From assembly GCA_039028895.1 (NCBI GenBank), contig JBCCHF010000014.1, positions 61,983 through 125,982 on the forward strand: a stretch of DNA of 64,000 nucleotides. The letters are read 5' to 3'. The notes under the pieces are model-generated. The model saw only the letters and a program-made list of their open reading frames with translations. It was not told the DNA's origin and ran no database searches. Made by a program: the position numbers and the translations under genes. Below are positions 35,270-45,700 of this stretch, piece by piece (within the stretch, counting starts at the first letter, position 1; each line of letters opens with the position of its first letter). The DNA comes from JAHDCJ01 sp039028895. Its GTDB lineage: Bacteria > Bacteroidota > Bacteroidia > Chitinophagales > Saprospiraceae.

Positions 35270-35851
35270 ATGCCAAGGACGAAAAATTTTTGCAAACAAG
35301 AAGTACTCGATAAAGCAATGGAACTCTTTTGGACAAAGGGGTTCCATGCTACTTCTATTAGTGACCTGGTCACACATCTTGGTATCAACCGTGCCAGCCT
35401 TTACGATACCTATGGTGGAAAGCAACAGTTATTTGACCAGGCATTTGAGAATTACCGAACGGTCAATATGAACCGTGTAAAGGACTTTCTTAATCAGCAT
35501 GATTCGGTTAAGGAAGGCTTTTACAACCTGTTCGAACAAGCCATTGATCAGACCCTTTCCGATAAGGATCATAAAGGTTGTTTTGTCGTCAATGTCACCA
35601 CCGAAATGTCTCCTGCAGATGAAACCCTTCAGAATGTACTTATCCAACACAAAAAACAGGTAGAGTTGGTGTTTTATAACTTCCTGGAAAAAGGTCAGGA
35701 ATCAGGTGAATTGAACCCGACTAAAGATCTGAAATCCATAGCTGCTCTCCTGCTAACCTTGTATAATGGCCTTATGGTCGTTGCCAAAATCGACGCCGAT
35801 AAGTCACAATTAATTTCCTCCGTAGATGCTGGATTGTCAGTCCTTGACTAG
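35270..35851 (+). CDS. TetR/AcrR-family transcriptional regulator
   Basis: A 193-residue repressor. The N-terminal HTH (about 8-55) shows FCKQEVLDKAMELFWTKGFHATSISDLVTHLGINRASLYDTYGGKQQLFDQAF, a textbook TetR domain with Tyr and Lys in the recognition helix end. The C-terminal part has the TetR_C-type ligand-binding helices with a Cys in KGCFVVNVTTEM, which might sense electrophiles. This combination is common for regulators that control SDR or NADPH-dependent reductases. It lies 78 bases after the SDR gene and carries its own operator at 35252. Confidence 0.92.
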   Translation: MPRTKNFCKQEVLDKAMELFWTKGFHATSISDLVTHLGINRASLYDTYGGKQQLFDQAFENYRTVNMNRVKDFLNQHDSVKEGFYNLFEQAIDQTLSDKDHKGCFVVNVTTEMSPADETLQNVLIQHKKQVELVFYNFLEKGQESGELNPTKDLKSIAALLLTLYNGLMVVAKIDADKSQLISSVDAGLSVLD

Positions 35852-35886
35852 GATAATCCTTGCTCTCCCTCACCTTTTTACTTTTC

Positions 35887-35937
35887 ACAATTAATTGTAT
35901 ATTGAGGTTGCCTAATGCACTATGGTTCTAGCAACCT
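35887..35937. promoter_or_regulatory. palindromes ahead of the caspase array
   Basis: A perfect 12-bp palindrome, ACAATTAATTGT (35887-35898), is followed by AGGTTGC (35905-35911) inverted as GCAACCT (35931-35937). Both lie in the 157-bp gap between the TetR gene and the first caspase gene. They could be operator sites for the array or a weak terminator of the TetR gene. Confidence 0.4.
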
Positions 35938-36008
35938 AAGGACAGACAATACAGAAAAGCAAAATGATGGTTAATCGGTATTCGGCTAACGAAATCAAAT
36001 AAATTGTG

Positions 36009-38042
36009 ATGTCCAACAGAACAATAATTCCCAAAGCACCTGGCTCTGGTAAACAATATCTTGTCTTACTGGTAGCGATCAATGATTACCCCTCCCCGGT
36101 TTCTGCACTTGGAGGCTGTATTAGTGATGTTAATAAGATTGAGTCTTATCTGAAGGCTAATTTCGGAAATAGCAGCGATGCTGTAACAACACCGATTTCT
36201 GAAGCCATTTCAGTAAGATCCTATGGTGCACTGCACATCTGCCGTCTCGAAAACGAAAAAGCAACCCACAGTAATATCACTACAGGATTTCGCGATTTTC
36301 TCCGCGACTCTGGCCCAGAAGATGTCGTGTGGTTTCACTTCAGTGGGCATGGCTCAGAGCAATTTACAGCCAAAGAGTTTCTCGACATTGAGCCGAATGG
36401 CAAAGACCAGACGCTGGTCTGCTATAGCCGTGGCGAACAAGATGATTTTCTACACATGGCCGATAAGGAATTAGCGGTTCTTCTGCACCAGGTGGATTCG
36501 CAACATCTGGATGGTTCTCCCAAAAGCAGCCCACATATCATCGTATCGCTAGATTGCTGCCACTCAGGCTCCGGTACCCGAGATTTTGAAATGGACCCTA
36601 CCCTCAAAAGCCGGAATGCTGATTTGATCACAGGCCTCACCCGAAAGGCTGAAGAGGAAAAACAAGGTATTCGCGATCTCAATACCTATGCCGATGGCTA
36701 TTACGCGAAACAGTGGAATGAGAATAAGCAGCTTCAGGTACCCTTGTCTAACCACGTTCTGTTGTCCGCTTGTGAATCTGTACAACTGGCAGCCGATCGG
36801 CCAGATGGTGGCATTTTTACAGAAGGCTTGATCTCGGCATTGAAAGGCGCGAGTGGAGAAATCAACTATTACGATCTCTACGTAAGAACAAAAGCAGCTG
36901 TTCAATCAGCCAGAGGAAGCCAACAATCACCCCAGTTTGAAACTATAGGCGGATTCAATGCCTACACCCGTTTTATGGATGGATCGAATTTGGGAAAACC
37001 CAATAATTACCAGGTATTCAAAGGCGGAACAAGATGGTTGGTAAAATGCGGAGCCATCCACGGCATTCCACCCATGCCGGAAAAGCCGGTTGAAGTTGAA
37101 ATTATGACTGCGGCTCCGGAAAATAAAACCCTGGGAACAGCAGAATTAACTGCCATCGGTGCCCAGCAAAGTACACTCAAAAGTTTTGAAAACCTTGGCC
37201 TCGATAGTGGCAATACTTATCAAGCCGTATTGAAATCTCTTCCTGCTACGCCAATTCTGGTTTGGGTGCATGGTAACACTTCTGGTATAACAGCTCTCGA
37301 AGATGCCTGGGAAGATTCGAAACAGGTAAAAATAGTCAAAAGCCTGGACGAGTTTGGCGATGCTCAATTAGAGGTCGAGATTACCGACTCTGCCTATAAA
37401 GTAAAAGACAGAAGAGATGGCCGACAAGTGATTGAGTGGCCCGTTAATCTCGATAATGCGAACCATACCGTTGTTGACATTTTAGGCAAAATGGCAAATT
37501 GGGAACGTATCCTTGGGTTACAAAATGAAAAATCTGTCATAAAGGATTGGATAGGCTTTGAAATAGATGTTGCAAAAAATCCGGTTAAGCCTTTCACAAC
37601 GTTGAAAGATCCGGACAACCACCTTACCGCCAATGCAACAGACTATATCATCAAAGACGGAGCTGTCGGTGCTATACTCGTTCCCAAACTAAAACTTACA
37701 GGCAAACCCGACCAAAACCTGTATGTCTATTTACTACACTTCAGATCTAATTACGCGATTAGTTGTTATGAAGGTGAAGTGATTTACAGATCGGCTGAAT
37801 TTAAAAACCAAAGCGCCGTAGAAATTAAACTCTGGAAGCAATTCCGGGGTTGGGGATTAAGTCCCGATGACCAATCTTCGTTTTGTCATTTCAAACTCCT
37901 GGTTACAACAGAACCTTTTGCGTACCAGCAATTACTGCAGGCCGATATTGAAGGTGATAGAGGATTTGATCTTGATGAGGAACCTTATAATATCGAAAAC
38001 GAATGGTACTGCAAGAATATTAAAGTTACCCTTGAGCGGTAA
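36009..38042 (+). CDS. caspase-family (peptidase C14) protein with unknown C-terminal domain
   Basis: A 677-residue protein from the ATG at 36009 (the GTG at 36006 is in frame directly before it). The caspase-like fold covers about residues 15-320. The catalytic His is in WFHFSGHGSEQ (residue 114) and the catalytic Cys in VSLDCCHSG (residue 184), the metacaspase/orthocaspase type. A later HVLLSACESVQLAAD block completes the p10-like part. Residues about 335-677 form an Ig- or jelly-roll-like region without a family I recognise. No membrane segment, STAND or WD40 is present. As the first gene of the array it could be an executioner or substrate of the larger caspase-STAND proteins. Cleavage after basic residues is the rule for metacaspases but is not proven here. 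Confidence 0.85.
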   Translation: MSNRTIIPKAPGSGKQYLVLLVAINDYPSPVSALGGCISDVNKIESYLKANFGNSSDAVTTPISEAISVRSYGALHICRLENEKATHSNITTGFRDFLRDSGPEDVVWFHFSGHGSEQFTAKEFLDIEPNGKDQTLVCYSRGEQDDFLHMADKELAVLLHQVDSQHLDGSPKSSPHIIVSLDCCHSGSGTRDFEMDPTLKSRNADLITGLTRKAEEEKQGIRDLNTYADGYYAKQWNENKQLQVPLSNHVLLSACESVQLAADRPDGGIFTEGLISALKGASGEINYYDLYVRTKAAVQSARGSQQSPQFETIGGFNAYTRFMDGSNLGKPNNYQVFKGGTRWLVKCGAIHGIPPMPEKPVEVEIMTAAPENKTLGTAELTAIGAQQSTLKSFENLGLDSGNTYQAVLKSLPATPILVWVHGNTSGITALEDAWEDSKQVKIVKSLDEFGDAQLEVEITDSAYKVKDRRDGRQVIEWPVNLDNANHTVVDILGKMANWERILGLQNEKSVIKDWIGFEIDVAKNPVKPFTTLKDPDNHLTANATDYIIKDGAVGAILVPKLKLTGKPDQNLYVYLLHFRSNYAISCYEGEVIYRSAEFKNQSAVEIKLWKQFRGWGLSPDDQSSFCHFKLLVTTEPFAYQQLLQADIEGDRGFDLDEEPYNIENEWYCKNIKVTLER

Positions 38043-38066
38043 CGGCTAACCATAAAATGCAGAATC

Positions 38067-41000
38067 ATGGAACTCCAGGATCCTAAAAAAGCTTTAGAGC
38101 ATCGTTTCCCAGTCAGCCATGCCTTTATTATAGGTATCAACGGTTATAGAAATGGGGTAAAACCTTTGACCTCCGCCATAAAGGATGCGGAGGATATGGC
38201 CGAGCTATTCGGGACCATTCATGGATATACTGTCCATCCGCCGGCCTACGATGCCACCAAAGAAGACATCTACAAGGTATTTGAGAAAATGAAAACCGTT
38301 GTGAAGTCAGGGCATCGGGTATTGTTTTATTTCGCCGGCCATGGCTATGCTTCCGACAGCGAAACAAATCCAAAAGGGTGGCTGGTACCGGCTGATGCCC
38401 AAAAAGATGTTGAGTCAAGCCTGGTGCCAATGGATGATTTGCATGATATCGTTAAAAATCTTGAATGTAATCATGGTTTATTGATACTGGACTGTTGTTT
38501 CTCGGGCTCGTTCAAATGGTCAACAACCCGAGGTTTTGATCTAAGTGGCGATAAACCCATGTACTATGAGCGCTTTAAACGGTTCATTGATAGGGATGCA
38601 TGGCAGGTCATCACTTCAGCAGCCCACGACCAGAAAGCAATTGATATTTTTGGACACCAGGCCATAGGCATGCGGGATGCCGCAGGAGGGGAAGCCGAAG
38701 AAATTCCCAATTCCCCATTTGCGAAAGCATTAAAAAAAGCGATTAATCTGGAAGGCGCAGCAGATGCATCGCGTAGCAACAGGAGTGATGGTATCATTAC
38801 AGCAACTGAGCTGTACACCTATCTTCGGGATATTGTTGAAACGGAAACGGCCAAGCAAAAACACGAACAAACCCCATCCATTTTTACGCTCAACCGCCAT
38901 AAAAAAGGGGAGTTCATTTTCCTACATCCCGGGCATCGCCTGAATTTACCCAAAGCGCCCGATTCCAATCCCTACAAAGGGCTTGGTAGTTTTGAGAAGA
39001 CTGACGCTGAATTGTTTTTCGGACGAGAAGAAGCCATTCGAAAAATGGCCGAAAAGCTGGAAGATAATCCAATCCTGGTAGTGTCAGCACCTTCCGGACA
39101 AGGAAAATCTTCTACCATAAAAGCTGGGCTATTTCCCTATTTGCAAAAGCGTTCAGGTTACGATACCTTTCTGACAATGCGCCCGGGGACTGCTCCTTTT
39201 TCGGCTTTCGAAAAAGTAGAATTCCCTAAAACTGATAAGCCCTATATTTTCCTGGTAGATAAATTCGAAGAGTTTTTTGCTGACGCAGAATACAGCCAAA
39301 GCCACGAAGACTTTGAAGCAGCTATGACTAAGCTTCTGGAGAAGGCCGAAAAAGGACATTTAAAGATAATCCTGTCTATCCGCTCCGATTTTGAATGGCA
39401 ATTAAAAGGTTCTGATTTCGGTGTAGAATTCTGGAATGATCAGGAGGTAAGAAGATTTTTATACCGGCTTCCGCCAATGTCAAAGGATGACTTGCGTCAA
39501 ATGATGCTCAAGCCAGCATGGATGATCGCTTACGACTTTCAATCAGATGAACTTGTTGAAGAAATTCTGGAAGAAATTGAAAATTCCCCAGGCGCCTTGC
39601 CCCTGCTTTCTTTCACCCTGAACAAATTGTATGAGAATAAGGATGATATAAATCGGATTTTCACAGAGAAAGCTTATCGGGAAAAATTGAAAGGCATCAA
39701 CGGGGCATTAAGCACCATGGCGGATGAGGCTTATTTAGCTTTCGAAACAGATGAAGAAAGAAAGGTTTTGGAAATCGTCTTCCTGAGAATGATAAATCTC
39801 AATGATGGCAGCTATTCGAGTAGACGGGTTTATTATCAATACAAAGACAAGGATGAATCCATAAATGAACTGGATTTCCCTGACCACCTTGATGAAACTG
39901 TCGAAACCGTCCTTAATAAACTGGTAGAAAAAAATCTGGTACGGGGATCCAAAGACCAGATTGGCCTGTATTATGAACCCATGCACAATGCCCTGATCAA
40001 TTATTGGCCACGAGGTCTGCAATGGATCAAAAACTTCAAAAAAGAAAATATCAAACTTCAGCGGCAACTGTGGCAGGCTGTTTTGGAAACCCCAAGAGGT
40101 TCAAAAAAAGCTAACACTGAGGAATCTGCGACACTTGAAATCGGCCCCGAGCTGATCCCTGTTGAAGCCTATGAGCAGAAACCAGCAGGCCATGTCTCAA
40201 CATTTTGGGACACCAACCCCAAACTTTCTCAAGTTATAGAAAGTCTCATTGACCCTTGCACCGAAATACTCAAGAATGGTGACCCCAACCATCCGCTTAA
40301 CATGGCCATTGACGCGATCAGTAAACAACTCGAAGGAAATGATAAATGGAAGTTCTATGATCTCCTTAACGAATGCCATGATAAAGGCAAAATGCCTAAT
40401 CTTGATGCCTTTATCCTGAGTGGGGTGTCGGATCAGTTACTTGATGTTTTCCTGGATAAATCCGATCACTGGCTCAATGAACTCGAAGTCTGGTTCATAA
40501 AGGAGAGTTGGTCGAAAAGAACCGAAGATATCCTTCAGTTGAAAAAAGATAAAGAAGATGCGGTCAAGGCTAAAAACGAAGCCCAGGCCAGCCTTTTAAC
40601 TGTGAAAGCATTGGCGAAACTTGAGAAAGATCCCACAATCGCCCTGAACCTGGCTTTTGAAGCTTATAAAAAGGTGCCTAATGAAGATGTTGTTACAGCA
40701 TTCAGCCAAATCAGTCATCCTGACCTCTCTTACTACAAAGAACGATATAAAGTTGGCAGTATGACCGGATTGCCAATTATGCGGTTGTCAAAAGATGGAA
40801 GATGGTGTCTGATCGTTTACGCCGTTTTCGCCGAACCTGAAAAAGCAGTGCTCATTGATCTGTGGCATCATAAAGTACTGCCGTTGTCTTTTCAGGGGCG
40901 CTATCTTAGCGGTGGATTTGATGAGGAATCCCCATTAACCGTTGTCCTTTCAGATGATGGTACCTTCTTTTTGTATGCCTTGCAGGAAGGCATATTCCAT

Positions 41001-42755
41001 TTTGACATTAAAGCGGATAAGTCCAAAAAACTGATTGATAGTAAATACCAATGGGAGGTTTCTTCACTAGCGTTGCTTAACGACAAAAACCTGTATACAG
41101 GTACAGTTTCAGGCGAAATACATCTTTGGTCACTTGAAGAAAACCAGGAAGACCCACTTCGCATTTTCAAGGGCCATACCGATTATGTGCTTTCGATTGC
41201 CTTGTCGGAAAATGGGGAAACCTTCGTTTCAGGCAGCCTGGATGGTAGCGTTAAACTTTGGGATGTCAACACTGAATCACCAAAATCAACTTTGATGAGC
41301 CAGGAACATTCCATAACCAGTATTGACTTTTCCCCCAACGGGAAGTACGTTGTTTCAGGTGATGATGAAGGCCTGATAACACGATTTGAAATAGGGAAAG
41401 ATAAATCTGAGCTTTTCCGCGAAGGACATGATGAAATGGTTCATGCCATTTGTTTTTCCCCAGATGGTAAACAGTTCCTTTCTGCAGGAGCCGATAATAA
41501 GGTATTGCTTTGGGACACCAGTAATCCCCAAAAACCAAAAAGGATATTCCCCAATCAACCCTCAGCGGTTTTCTCAACAACATTTTTACCCAATGGAGAA
41601 GAATTCATCACAGCAAGTGCCGATCCGATTATTTGGAAAGGGGTAATGCAGGACACTGCTGATGCTGACTCAGGACAAACAGAAGTTACGATCTGGCCCA
41701 CCAATTCATCTGAGGACTTATTCACATATAAGACTAAAGAAAATGGTACCCGTGTTTTTCCAATTCCAAACAGCTCAGATGTAATGACCTTTTCTGAGGA
41801 CCAGGGAAGAACTGTATTCAAATCCTATTTCTATGGTTATGCCAAACCAGATATATGGGTCCCGGAACCCCGAATCGTAACGCGTTGCGCAAAAGTTTCT
41901 CAGGATGGACGTCATTTAATTTCCGGTAACCTTAACGGCTCAATTGTCCTTTGGGAAATGTGGCCCGATAAAAATGGCAAGATTATAAAACCTAAAGATG
42001 GCAACGCCATAGAGCAAATAGAAATTTCATTCAATGGCAACTACGTGGTTTTCATTGCAAAAGATAAAAAACTCAGATTGTGGCATGTACCATCAGCCTC
42101 AGAAGTTGATTTGCCTGAAGAAATGCGTTCAGGGTTTGACGAGCCTTGTTTTTCACAGGATGAAAAATATTTGATTGTAGGTAACCATGGCGGAAAAGAC
42201 AAAGATGCGGCGATCATTTATGATATTCCTGCCGGGAAAATCATAAGGAAAATTCCTCCGGTTAAGGAAGCAGATCTGCGAGAAATCCCCAGTTTTGAAG
42301 TGAATCCCGATTCAGATGGGTTTACCTATAACGGATTTAGAGGATTTGCCTTTTCGCCAGATAATAAATATTACGCCGGCACCCTGAGCCTTGATCCTGA
42401 TATCGTAAGAATTTGGGATACTGATTCTGGAGAACTGGTAGTTGAGATTAAAGAACCTCATCTATTGGTTACTTCGTCAATCGATTTCTCCTCTGATAGC
42501 AAAATTGTTATGACCTCAGGATATATGGACAAGAAGGTGAAATTGTGGGATATGAACAGTGGCCAGCTCATACGTGAATTTGGGGGAACCGAAACTCCCG
42601 CCCTGGTATTGGCAAGTTTTATCCGATCTGATGAACAAATAGTAGCCATTTATGAAGATGGAACTGTTTATTGCTGGCATAATCCCCTGCATAGCTGGGA
42701 TAATCGTATTTACAGACTTAGCCCGGATGAGCGTAAAACCTATAAAATAGATTAA
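38067..42755 (+). CDS. caspase-STAND-WD40 protein, cytosolic form
   Basis: A 1562-residue protein. The caspase domain spans about 10-290 with catalytic His92 (FAGHGYASD) and Cys144 (LDCCFSG). A STAND NTPase (nSTAND1-like, about 302-680) begins NPYKGLGSFEKTDAELFFGREE, has the P-loop SGQGKSS (343-349) and an unusual Walker B, FLVDKFEEFF, where its paralogues have IDQYEEL. Residues about 680-900 are a helical linker with a coiled coil, without a membrane helix. Residues about 910-1562 are WD40 blades (KGHTDYVLSIALS, SGSLDGSVKLWDV, SAGADNKVLLWDT). The family layout implies that the propeller senses a partner, the NTPase oligomerises, and the protease is activated by proximity. It starts 24 bases after the preceding gene. 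Confidence 0.92.
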   Translation: MELQDPKKALEHRFPVSHAFIIGINGYRNGVKPLTSAIKDAEDMAELFGTIHGYTVHPPAYDATKEDIYKVFEKMKTVVKSGHRVLFYFAGHGYASDSETNPKGWLVPADAQKDVESSLVPMDDLHDIVKNLECNHGLLILDCCFSGSFKWSTTRGFDLSGDKPMYYERFKRFIDRDAWQVITSAAHDQKAIDIFGHQAIGMRDAAGGEAEEIPNSPFAKALKKAINLEGAADASRSNRSDGIITATELYTYLRDIVETETAKQKHEQTPSIFTLNRHKKGEFIFLHPGHRLNLPKAPDSNPYKGLGSFEKTDAELFFGREEAIRKMAEKLEDNPILVVSAPSGQGKSSTIKAGLFPYLQKRSGYDTFLTMRPGTAPFSAFEKVEFPKTDKPYIFLVDKFEEFFADAEYSQSHEDFEAAMTKLLEKAEKGHLKIILSIRSDFEWQLKGSDFGVEFWNDQEVRRFLYRLPPMSKDDLRQMMLKPAWMIAYDFQSDELVEEILEEIENSPGALPLLSFTLNKLYENKDDINRIFTEKAYREKLKGINGALSTMADEAYLAFETDEERKVLEIVFLRMINLNDGSYSSRRVYYQYKDKDESINELDFPDHLDETVETVLNKLVEKNLVRGSKDQIGLYYEPMHNALINYWPRGLQWIKNFKKENIKLQRQLWQAVLETPRGSKKANTEESATLEIGPELIPVEAYEQKPAGHVSTFWDTNPKLSQVIESLIDPCTEILKNGDPNHPLNMAIDAISKQLEGNDKWKFYDLLNECHDKGKMPNLDAFILSGVSDQLLDVFLDKSDHWLNELEVWFIKESWSKRTEDILQLKKDKEDAVKAKNEAQASLLTVKALAKLEKDPTIALNLAFEAYKKVPNEDVVTAFSQISHPDLSYYKERYKVGSMTGLPIMRLSKDGRWCLIVYAVFAEPEKAVLIDLWHHKVLPLSFQGRYLSGGFDEESPLTVVLSDDGTFFLYALQEGIFHFDIKADKSKKLIDSKYQWEVSSLALLNDKNLYTGTVSGEIHLWSLEENQEDPLRIFKGHTDYVLSIALSENGETFVSGSLDGSVKLWDVNTESPKSTLMSQEHSITSIDFSPNGKYVVSGDDEGLITRFEIGKDKSELFREGHDEMVHAICFSPDGKQFLSAGADNKVLLWDTSNPQKPKRIFPNQPSAVFSTTFLPNGEEFITASADPIIWKGVMQDTADADSGQTEVTIWPTNSSEDLFTYKTKENGTRVFPIPNSSDVMTFSEDQGRTVFKSYFYGYAKPDIWVPEPRIVTRCAKVSQDGRHLISGNLNGSIVLWEMWPDKNGKIIKPKDGNAIEQIEISFNGNYVVFIAKDKKLRLWHVPSASEVDLPEEMRSGFDEPCFSQDEKYLIVGNHGGKDKDAAIIYDIPAGKIIRKIPPVKEADLREIPSFEVNPDSDGFTYNGFRGFAFSPDNKYYAGTLSLDPDIVRIWDTDSGELVVEIKEPHLLVTSSIDFSSDSKIVMTSGYMDKKVKLWDMNSGQLIREFGGTETPALVLASFIRSDEQIVAIYEDGTVYCWHNPLHSWDNRIYRLSPDERKTYKID

Positions 42756-42798
42756 AACCCTTAATTTAAAATTAATAGCTAGATAAAGCCTTACTGAA

Positions 42799-45700
42799 AT
42801 GGAAAACACCCCAAATCAAAAACCCATCGAACTCCCCTTTGCGGAAAGCCATGCTTTTATCATTGGCATCAACAACTACGAAAATATTTCGTCATTATCG
42901 ACTGCTGTCAATGACGCAAAAGGCATCGCCACAAGACTAAGAGATCAACACAAATTTAAAGTGCATCCACCATTGTTGAATGCCACCAAAGCAGATATCA
43001 TGCAATGGCTCACCAATGATATCCCGAAAGCAGTTGGCACTGAAGATCGCGTAGTTTTTTACTTCGCAGGTCACGGAATTGCCCTCGATGGCGAAGAAGG
43101 CCCAAATGGTTATCTCGTCCCGGCTGATGCTGATACAGCTTCTGTTGATTCGCTCATCCCGATGAACGACTTTCACAAGATGTTGGATGATCTGCCGTGT
43201 AAACATGGTCTTTTAATTCTCGATTGCTGTTTTGCCGGTGCCTTTAAATGGTCGACCGGGTACAGGGATATGGTATTTGATATGCCAGGCGTAATCTATG
43301 AAGAACGTTTCTGGCGATATGTCAAAGACCCTGCCTGGCAGGTGATCACCTCATCTGCCTACGACCAGAAAGCCGCTGACGTATTGTCAAACCGGACATT
43401 AGGTATGCGTGAAGATGATGGCAGTGGTCTGCATTCTCCATTCGCTCAAGGACTTTTCGAAGCCCTGGAAGGCAAAGGCGACGTAATTCCTCACGGTGAG
43501 GGAGACGGTGTCATCACTGCTACGGAGATGTATATGTACCTCCGCGACAAGATCGAAAATGATTTCAAAGAGGAGTCAAAGCGGCAAACTCCTTCTCTTT
43601 TTACATTGCCAAAACACGATAAAGGAGAATTTATCTTTTTCCATCCAAAACACAGATTCAATCTTCCGGCTGCTCCCGATAGGAATCCTTTTATGGGACT
43701 ATCCTCGTTTAATGAAGGCGATGCGCACCTGTTTTATGGGCGTGAGCGCGTAGTTGAAGCTTTGCGCGAAATGATAAAAGACAAGCAGTTACTAGTAGTC
43801 AGCGGGGCTTCAGGAACCGGAAAGTCTTCAGTGATTAAAGCGGGTTTGTTGCCCCAGTTGAGAAAAGAAGGATGGGAGATATTACCCATCATCCGTCCCG
43901 GTAAAGAACCAAAGAAAAACCTTGAAACCGAATTGCCTGATGCCGAAACGACATTTAAGGAAAAGGGCAAAGTGGTTTTAGTCATCGACCAATATGAAGA
44001 ACTGATCACACAAACCCTGAATGATGATGAAGGGGCGGCTTTCGAGCAACAAGTTGCTGATTGGATAGAAGCCTATCCCGATCTTCGGGTTGTATTGAGT
44101 GTGCGTTCAGATTTCGAGCCTCAATTCGAAAAAACAAAACTCTCAAAATGGTGGAACGATGGCCGTTACATTGTACCAGCCTTTACACTTGAAGAGATCC
44201 GCGAAGTGATTATGAAACCCGCTAACCAGGAAGTCCTGTTTTTCGAACCTGAAGAACTGGTTGATAAACTGGTTGAAGAGGTCAGCCAGGCCCCGGGCGC
44301 TCTTCCGCTATTATCCTTCACCTTGAGCGAATTATATGAAGCCTATCTCAAAAGCGGTCGATCTGACCGTGCATTGCTGGAAGCGAATTATAACGAAATG
44401 GGTGGTGTGATCGGTGCTCTGCGCACCAAGGCGGATGAAGCCTACAACATTCTGGACGATGATTACAGGAGCAGTATGCGTAAACTCATGTTGCGTATGG
44501 TATCGATTGAAGGTGGAGAAATGGCCGGTAAACGGATATACATAGACGAATTGAAGTTTTCAGACGAAGCTGAAACTAAGCGTATAAAAGAAGTAGCCGA
44601 TAAGTTAGTGGAATCCCGATTGATCATGCGTGGAAAAGATGTTCAGGGCAAAGTCTACGTCGAGCCTGCTCACGATGCACTTGTCCGCGCTTGGGCTCGC
44701 CTTTGGGAATGGATCAAAGCCACAGGCGAAGAGAAATTGAGCCTACATTCGAAGCTCAGTCTTGCAGTAAATGATTACCACGAACTGGTGGAATCACAAC
44801 CGGTGAAAGCAAAAAACTTATTGTGGAATAATAACCCTCGACTTGATTTGCTTAGCGCAGAATTAAAGGAAAAGGACCATCACCTGAATGCCAAAGAGGA
44901 AACCTTTGTGAGGAATTCCGTCAAACTTCGTACAACTCGCAAGCGTAATACCTGGGCTATAGCCATTGCTGTCATGGTTGGTTTGGCTATCCTGGCAATT
45001 TATGCGCTAATCCAGCAACGAATTGCAAAAGAACAAGCCCTGACTTCTGACCTGGGGTACTACCTGGCAGAGTCAAGATACCAGGAGGACAGAGATCCGA
45101 CTGTAGCTTTCAGAGCTGCCGAGATCGGTTATCACCTTGCAAAAAACAACAACAGGGATGAGCTTTCAGATTATAGGAATCAGCTAATAAAAACGGTTTA
45201 TAATCGCTCAAGGTTGGAATTGACCAGGGGAGGTATTTATCAAGAAGACAAAGTCGATGTGTTGCCGTCGGCACTTAATAATAAACTTGAAATTTTTGGG
45301 GTAAGTAACGGATTGTATGAAGAAGGAGGCTTTGCTCAAGAATACGATCAGAATAACCAACTTGTTAAAAGGTATGGTCAACCAGACGACTATCCCAATA
45401 CTCCGGATACAGCTTATTTCTCGCCTAATGGGCTGTACGTTATTGTAAGATCAGAAGATGATTTTGGAGAAGACACTGAAGTAATGTTCGACCGAAGTGG
45501 AAGAAAGGTCGGTGTTTCCCAGGAATCGAATGACTTATATCCTTATGAGGGGAGTCGTTTTCTCTTCAGCAACCTAATGGACAGGTACATTACTTTAGAC
45601 CTGGTGAATGAGTTGAAACTGGTTCAGTTCAACGAAAGTGGTGAAAAATCTGAATCGTCGGTTGAAGGGTTCGGAGAAAAGACGTCTGCGATAACTTTTA

